Shown: positions 59,329-64,000 of the stretch, piece by piece
How the letters are laid out: every line of letters begins with the position of its first letter
Position numbering within the stretch: the first letter of the stretch is position 1
NCBI RefSeq assembly: GCF_001905795.1
Contig: NZ_LIXJ01000004.1
Coordinates: 248,001 to 312,000, forward strand
Origin: Streptomyces sp. CB01580
Lineage (GTDB): Bacteria; Actinomycetota; Actinomycetes; Streptomycetales; Streptomycetaceae
Reading direction: 5' to 3'
DNA length: 64,000 nt
Notes under the pieces: generated by a model
Database searches by the model: none
What the model saw: only the letters and a program-made list of their open reading frames with translations
Told to the model about the DNA's origin: nothing
Program-made: the position numbers and the translations under genes

Positions 59329-60962
59329 TCAGTACCCTGGCCCGGCTGGAGGCCGTGGAGAGCGGCCGGGCGCGACCGCTGGCGACGGTCCGACACCGCC
59401 ATCTCACCGACCGGCCGCTGGTCCTGGTGCCGTTGACGACCGCCGGTGAGGCGGGCGCGCCGCTGGGTGCGCTGGTCGGCACCGACCGGGACGCGCCCCG
59501 GCTGCTGGCGGTCCCGCAGCCGCGCGACCGGGACCTGCGGTTCTCCTTCCTCGCCGACCTGGCCGACGCGGTGCTGCCGCACATCGAGGCGTACGAGGAC
59601 GTCGTCGAGCCCGCGGAACGCAACGAGACCGACCCGGCGACCGGGAAGCGGACCAAGGTCGAGGTCGAACTGTGCGCGGACGCACCGCAGTTGATCGTGC
59701 CGAGCCGGGCGGGCATCGATTTCGTGCGGCTGCTCGGCCGCTCCATGCGGTTCCGGCGCACGGCCGAGGACGAACCCGACGCCCCGTACCCCGCCCCGCC
59801 CCGCGTCCCGTTGCTGGGCCGCTGGCTGACGCATTACGGGGAACGGGCCCGGGTGCCGGGTTCCTCGCTGCTGCTCGCCGTCACCGATCTGCTGAACCGG
59901 CACTGGGCGACGGGGCAGAGCAGCCTGGAGGACCAGCATCTGGGCGCGCTGCTGGCCTGGATCGATGCTCCCGCGGGCGAGTCCGGGGCGTCGGCGGCGC
60001 TGCGCGCGGAGTCGGCGCGGGACGGCGAGGGCCAGTTGCTGTGTCCGCCGGCCGGTCCGGCCACGGATCCGGCGTTCGACAACCGGCTGCTGGCGCCCGC
60101 CATCGAGCGGTACGACCGGGCGCGCACCGCGCTCGCGGCGGCCGAGGACGGCCTGTCGGCCGATGCCCGGCTGGCCGGACTGACCGCCGCCGAGCGGGAG
60201 ATCAGGGCGTTGCTGGCCGGGGTGATGCGGCCGACGTGGGACGCGGTGTGGCGCGGGCTCGACCTGTTGCGGGAGTTGCCCGCGGGGGCCAGGACGCAGG
60301 AGCGCTGGACGCGGGACCGCTGGTCGTTCACCGGTCACCGGGACCGGGTGCGGTCGGGTGAGCCGCCGCAGCCGCGCCGGGACGACGCGGTGACGGCGGC
60401 GCAGAAGCTGGCCTCGCGCGAGACGGCGCAGGCGCAGCTGGAGGCGCAGGAGGCGCTGGACGATCCGCTGGTGCTGGCCGGGCGGCGGCTGGCCGGTGAG
60501 GCGTTCGTGGGCGAGGTGACGGAGGTGGTGATGGCGTACAGCGAGTCGAAGCGCCCGTCACCGCGTCCGCTGGTCACGGTCCGCACGGACGAGCGCCCGT
60601 ATCTCGGTGAGCGCGTCAAGGTGTATCGCTCGCTGGACGGCAGACCGCAGACCGCCGAGTTCGTGGAGTACGTGGCGGAGCCGGAGGACGGGACCGCGGA
60701 CGGGTGCGTGGCCGGGGACGGGCGCGGGCCCGCGCTGGTGCTGCGGATCACCGACCGGATGGGGCGGAGCAAGGAGCCGGCCCCCGGTTCGGTGCCCGAG
60801 CCGGGTGACCGGATCGTCTGGACGCTGTTCGAGCACGACCAGCGCGGCGGCCCGAAGCTGCCGGACCCGGAGGAGACGCCCTGGACGCACGGCGGGCCGC
60901 CGGGCGCGGCGGCGGGGCACGCCGAGCATCCCGACCCCGTGACCGCGGAGGATCTGCTGTGA
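59319..60962 (+). CDS. Unknown protein of the nuclease-helicase module (gene 2)
   Basis: 547 aa from ATG 59319 (GGGGAG upstream), overlapping gene 1. No family recognised. N-terminal half is mixed (LISTLARLEAVESGRARPLATVRHRHLTDRPLVLVPL, LLGRWLTHYGERARVPGSSLLLAVTDLLNRHWATGQSSLEDQHLGALLAWID), middle is helical (YDRARTALAAAEDGLSADARLAGLTAAEREIRALL). The C-terminus looks beta-rich (AFVGEVTEVVMAYSESKRPSPRPLVTVRTDERPYLGERVKVYRSLDGRPQTAEFVEYV...PGDRIVWTLFEH), like an OB/beta-barrel. In UPF1/Dna2 helicases a beta-barrel precedes the motor, so this may be that part as a separate subunit. Confidence 0.6.
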   Translation: MSLISTLARLEAVESGRARPLATVRHRHLTDRPLVLVPLTTAGEAGAPLGALVGTDRDAPRLLAVPQPRDRDLRFSFLADLADAVLPHIEAYEDVVEPAERNETDPATGKRTKVEVELCADAPQLIVPSRAGIDFVRLLGRSMRFRRTAEDEPDAPYPAPPRVPLLGRWLTHYGERARVPGSSLLLAVTDLLNRHWATGQSSLEDQHLGALLAWIDAPAGESGASAALRAESARDGEGQLLCPPAGPATDPAFDNRLLAPAIERYDRARTALAAAEDGLSADARLAGLTAAEREIRALLAGVMRPTWDAVWRGLDLLRELPAGARTQERWTRDRWSFTGHRDRVRSGEPPQPRRDDAVTAAQKLASRETAQAQLEAQEALDDPLVLAGRRLAGEAFVGEVTEVVMAYSESKRPSPRPLVTVRTDERPYLGERVKVYRSLDGRPQTAEFVEYVAEPEDGTADGCVAGDGRGPALVLRITDRMGRSKEPAPGSVPEPGDRIVWTLFEHDQRGGPKLPDPEETPWTHGGPPGAAAGHAEHPDPVTAEDLL

Positions 60963-61007
60963 CGCGAGAGTGCGGAGGACTTCGCTGTGACAGGGGCGCT
61001 CGGCCCG

Positions 61008-61194
61008 GTCGTCGAAGTGCCGCCTGCCGTGCGGCGCGTGGCACTTCCCGCTCGGGCGGGGAAGCCCCCATCGCTCGTGGCGTTGCCGGGGTCGTCCTCG
61101 TGCGTCCGGTACGAGGACGGTCCGCCGCCTCGCGATCGCACACACCTGACATCGCACGGCCCGGCCTCCGGCCGAACGACGGCACTTCGACGAC
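61008..61194. mobile_element. MITE-like repeat, copy A
   Basis: 187 bp bounded by exact 15-bp inverted termini GTCGTCGAAGTGCCG (61008-61022) and CGGCACTTCGACGAC (61180-61194). It is an inverted near-copy of 62616-62817. Inserted between gene 2 and the helicase gene. Confidence 0.75.
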
Positions 61195-61242
61195 AGGACC
61201 CAGGAGGACCTCGTGGTGACGCGTGACCCCGAAGGAGTCGCC

Positions 61243-62577
61243 ATGACGGCCGGATCCGACCCGGGTGTCCAGGCCGCGCGGGCGACCGACGCGATCCTCG
61301 CCGACACCCTGGGCGGTGCGTCGCGCGGGATCGTGGTGGACTCCCCGCCGGGCGCGGGCAAGTCGACGCTCGTGGTGCGCGCCGCGCTCGAACTGGCGGC
61401 GGCGGGCCGCCCGTTGATGGTGGTGGCGCAGACCAACGCCCAGGTCGACGACCTGGTGGTGCGGCTGGCGGAGAAGGACCCGGACCTTCCGGTGGGCCGT
61501 CTGCACAGCAACGACTCCGACCCGTACGACCCGGTGCTGGACGGCCTGGACAACGTGCGGAAGTCGGCCAAGGCGGCCGATCTCGCGGGGCTCGACATCG
61601 TCATCTCGACAGCCGCGAAGTGGGCGCATGTGAAGAACGTCGAGCCGTGGGGCCACGCGATCGTCGACGAGGCGTACCAGATGCGTTCGGACGCGCTGCT
61701 CGCCGTGGCGGGGCTGTTCGAGCGGGCGCTGTTCGTCGGTGACCCGGGCCAGTTGGACCCGTTCTCGATCGTCGGCGCGGAGCAGTGGGCGGGGCTGTCC
61801 TACGACCCGTCCGCGAGCGCGGTCTCCACGCTCCTGGCACACAATCCCGGGCTTCCGCAGCACCGGCTCCCGGTGTCGTGGCGGCTGCCGGCCTCGGCCG
61901 CGCCGCTGGTCTCGGCCGCGTTCTACCCGTACACGCCGTTCCGCAGCGGTACGGACCACGGGGACCGGCAGCTGTCGTTCGGGGTCGCGTCCGACGGCTC
62001 GGCGCCGGACCGGGTGCTGGACGAGGCCGCGGAGTCCGGCTGGGGCCTGCTCGAACTCCCGGCCCGGCACACCCCCCGCACCGACCCCGAGGCGGTACGG
62101 GCGGTCGCCCTGGTGGTCCGTCGGCTCCTCGACCGGGGCGCCGCGGCGACGAGCGAGCGCTCCCCGGCCCCGGTCCCGGTGACGGCGGACCGGGTCGCCG
62201 TCGGCACCGCCCACCGCGACCAGGCGGCGGCGGTCCGGGCGGCCCTCGCGGACCTGGGCGTGACGGGCGTGGCCGTGGACACGGCGAACCGGCTCCAGGG
62301 CCGCGAGTTCGACGTGACGGTGGTGCTGCACCCGCTCTCCGGCCGCCCGGACGCCACGGCGTTCCACCTGGAGACGGGCCGTCTGTGCGTCCTGGCCTCG
62401 CGCCACCGGCACGCCTGCGTCGTGGTGTGCCGGGCGGGCGTCGCGGAACTGCTGGACGAGCACCCGTCGACGGAGCCGGTGCGACTGGGCGTCACGGTGA
62501 AGTTCCCGGACGGCTGGGAGGCCAGCCACGCGGTGCTGTCCCACCTGTCGGAACACCGGGTGCCCTGGCGGCCGTGA
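61243..62577 (+). CDS. SF1 (UPF1/Dna2-like) helicase (gene 3 of the module)
   Basis: 444 aa from ATG 61243 (AAGGAG upstream); GTG 61213 with AGGAGG is an alternative. Motifs: I SPPGAGKSTLVVRAA, Ia AQTNAQVDDLV, II HAIVDEAYQM, III LFVGDPGQLDPFS, IV-VI VSWRLPASAAPLVSAAFY, VAVGTAHRDQAAAVRAAL, VDTANRLQGREFDVTVVLHPLS, LCVLASRHRHACVVVC. This is a compact SF1B motor lacking extra domains. Preceded by the nuclease and gene 2, it likely works with them on DNA ends or R-loops. Confidence 0.85.
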   Translation: MTAGSDPGVQAARATDAILADTLGGASRGIVVDSPPGAGKSTLVVRAALELAAAGRPLMVVAQTNAQVDDLVVRLAEKDPDLPVGRLHSNDSDPYDPVLDGLDNVRKSAKAADLAGLDIVISTAAKWAHVKNVEPWGHAIVDEAYQMRSDALLAVAGLFERALFVGDPGQLDPFSIVGAEQWAGLSYDPSASAVSTLLAHNPGLPQHRLPVSWRLPASAAPLVSAAFYPYTPFRSGTDHGDRQLSFGVASDGSAPDRVLDEAAESGWGLLELPARHTPRTDPEAVRAVALVVRRLLDRGAAATSERSPAPVPVTADRVAVGTAHRDQAAAVRAALADLGVTGVAVDTANRLQGREFDVTVVLHPLSGRPDATAFHLETGRLCVLASRHRHACVVVCRAGVAELLDEHPSTEPVRLGVTVKFPDGWEASHAVLSHLSEHRVPWRP

Positions 62578-62615
62578 GCACCCGACCGCCGAGGGTTCCC
62601 CGCGCCGCGGGCCGT

Positions 62616-62817
62616 TTCTTCGAAGTGCCGTTGTTCGGCCGGAGGCCGGGCCGTGCGGCGTCCGGTACGCACGGTCGCGAGGCGGAGGACCGTCCTCGTA
62701 CCGGACGTACGAGGACCACTCCGGCAACGCCGCGGGCGATGGGGGCTCCCCTGGCCGAGCGGAGCCGAGAGCTCGGGGAAGTGCCGGGCGCCGCACGGCA
62801 GGCGGCAGTTCGACAAC
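62616..62817. mobile_element. MITE-like repeat, copy B (inverted)
   Basis: 202 bp. Inverse complement of copy A over nearly its full length with about 15 extra bases inside; ends TTCTTCGAAGTGCCG (62616-62630) and CGGCAGTTCGACAAC (62803-62817). Lies just after the helicase gene. No other gene in 62578-62920. Confidence 0.75.
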
Positions 62818-62920
62818 AGGGCCCGGGGCCACCGGAGAGGGCACGTGCAGGGCGTTCGCCCGCAGGGCCACGGGCGATAATTCCGGAGCGTCCCGACCCC
62901 CGCACCCATAGGATCCATCC

Positions 62921-63727
62921 GTGATCAATTGGGAACATGTGTACGCAACGGACTTCGCCCTCCCCTCCACGACCACCCTGGACGAGGCGGTGTCCGAGCT
63001 CGCCGCCTGCCTGCGCGATCCCGATCCCGAGCTGCGCGACGGTTACCCCTATGTGGTCCTGCGGACCTGGATCGCCCGCGATGTCATCAACGGCTCGCGA
63101 CGGATCCGCCTGGGCGACGAGATGGCCGTCCGCTTCACCGACCCGCACCTGCACGCGCGCACGTTCGCCCCGCTGGTCCTGGACATGATCGTCAGCCGGG
63201 GCGACTTCCGGCGGCCCTGGCTGGACGCGTTCGCCGACTGGTACCCGACGGAGACCGAACTGCGTGGTCACGACGACGAGTTGGGCTGGCTCCACGCGGT
63301 CGCGCACGGGGCGGATCTGCTGGGCACCCTCGGCACCCACCCCGAGGTCGACCCGGTCGCGATGCTCGACCTGGCCGTGGCGCGGATGCTGGCCCCCACC
63401 GACCACGTCCTGCGCGACCAGGAGGACGACCGCCTCGCCTGCGCCCTTGGGCGGATCCTGGCCGATCCCCGCCTGTCCCCCGGAGCTTCCGTGGACTGGC
63501 TGGACCCGGTCGAGGCCGCCTTCGCCGCCCTGGGCAGCGGACCGACCCCGCCCCACATCTCCCACACGATGCGCACGCTCCGGGCCCTGTACGTACTCGC
63601 CGACACCGGCTTCCCCGCCCGCCGTGACGGAGGTCCGCTCCTGCGGGTGGTCCGTCCCGACCCGCTCAAGGCGCGGCTCGCGAAGGTTCTGGCGCCTGTG
63701 TTCGACGCCGCCTGCTCGGTGGGGTGA
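62921..63727 (+). CDS. DUF2785 domain protein
   Basis: 268 aa from GTG 62921. INWEHVYATDFALPSTTTLDEAVSELAACLRDPDPELRDGYPYVVLRTWIARDVI, SRGDFRRPWLDAFADWYPTETELRGHDDELGWLHAVAHGADLLGTLGTHPEVDP matches the DUF2785 family: all-helical with a conserved D-E-L-G-W-x-H-A-x-A-H-G-A-D motif. Function unknown. Confidence 0.8.
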   Translation: MINWEHVYATDFALPSTTTLDEAVSELAACLRDPDPELRDGYPYVVLRTWIARDVINGSRRIRLGDEMAVRFTDPHLHARTFAPLVLDMIVSRGDFRRPWLDAFADWYPTETELRGHDDELGWLHAVAHGADLLGTLGTHPEVDPVAMLDLAVARMLAPTDHVLRDQEDDRLACALGRILADPRLSPGASVDWLDPVEAAFAALGSGPTPPHISHTMRTLRALYVLADTGFPARRDGGPLLRVVRPDPLKARLAKVLAPVFDAACSVG

Positions 63728-63757
63728 GCCGAGTGCGGTGAGCCGGCGGCGGCACCA

Positions 63758-63830
63758 CCCCGGAGCCGTCCTCCCGGCCCCCGCCCCGGAGCCGCCTTCC
63801 CGGCCTCCCGCCCCGGAGCCCCCTCCCGGA
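63758..63830. repeat. Three ~26-bp tandem repeats
   Basis: CCCCGGAGCC-based units at 63758, 63784 and 63811 (last one short) after the DUF2785 gene. May act as a terminator zone. Confidence 0.7.
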
Positions 63831-63944
63831 TTTCACGATTCCGACGAGTCCACTCGCGCGGCGTTGGACAATGGAGGGTGGCCCACCGGGGCCCGAGGGA
63901 TCCCTCCCGGATCCTGCGGGGCCCGCCGAAGGAGGAATCACCAC

Positions 63945-64000
63945 ATGCCACAACCCGAGCGGAACGAACAGCAGCGGCTGCGCCCCGCGCCCCTGCTCTT
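63945..64000 (+). CDS. Start of a gene running off the window
   Basis: ATG 63945 with a strong AAGGAGGA eight to fourteen bases upstream; 18 codons seen (MPQPERNEQQRLRPAPLL). Too short to identify. Confidence 0.6.
   Translation, partial: MPQPERNEQQRLRPAPLL

Overview
This is a 64 kb piece of a Streptomyces chromosome. The evidence is very high G+C with strong G/C at third codon positions, GTG starts, an adpA gene carrying the rare TTA codon, a bldA-style developmental locus, and secreted GH3, GH20 and S37 hydrolases. Gene content and order from about 16.8 to 41.2 kb match the well-known core block of S. coelicolor that carries accD1-accC-hmgL-acdH, a GH20 hexosaminidase, glmS, adpA and orn (recalled, not searched).

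Layout. 0-16.5 kb: end of a GH3 enzyme, a secreted S37 peptidase, a fused heterodimeric ABC exporter, a HigBA toxin-antitoxin pair, a secreted serine hydrolase, a stand-alone protein resembling the C-terminus of Cas8c/Csd1, a ThDP enzyme + ureohydrolase pair with a divergent PucR regulator, an orphan LanC cyclase and a secreted I36 inhibitor bordered by long hairpins. 16.8-30.5 kb: acyl-CoA and leucine/branched-chain catabolism (two acyl-CoA dehydrogenases, TesB thioesterase, a TetR regulator with two operator-like dyads, acyl-CoA carboxylase beta and alpha, HMG-CoA lyase), interrupted by cell-surface glycosylation genes. 30.7-41.2 kb: GNAT, GH20, DUF4429, glmS, universal stress protein, adpA, orn, tRNA-His.

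41.2-49.8 kb is a decayed integrated island starting exactly at tRNA-His(GTG): an integrase stub, a broken Fe(II)/2OG oxygenase, a glycosyltransferase, an 18-residue stub of a nucleotide-sugar dehydrogenase, DoxX, a P450 preceded by an uncharacterised 24-aa peptide gene (candidate P450-modified RiPP), a frameshifted PQGYYP-repeat protein coupled to an Ig-like protein, small secreted proteins and IS debris.

49.8-64 kb: a GntR regulator, leuA with a Leu-codon attenuator, a spermidine-synthase-like protein, an HTH regulator, a phosphatase, a PAP2 enzyme, and a three-gene module (Fe-S PD-(D/E)XK nuclease, unknown beta-rich protein, SF1 helicase) that looks like Dna2 split over three genes. Its helicase gene is flanked by two inverted copies of a ~190-200 bp MITE-like repeat. 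The most promising leads are the P450/micro-peptide pair, the split Dna2-like module, the stand-alone Csd1-like protein and the non-coding repeat elements.
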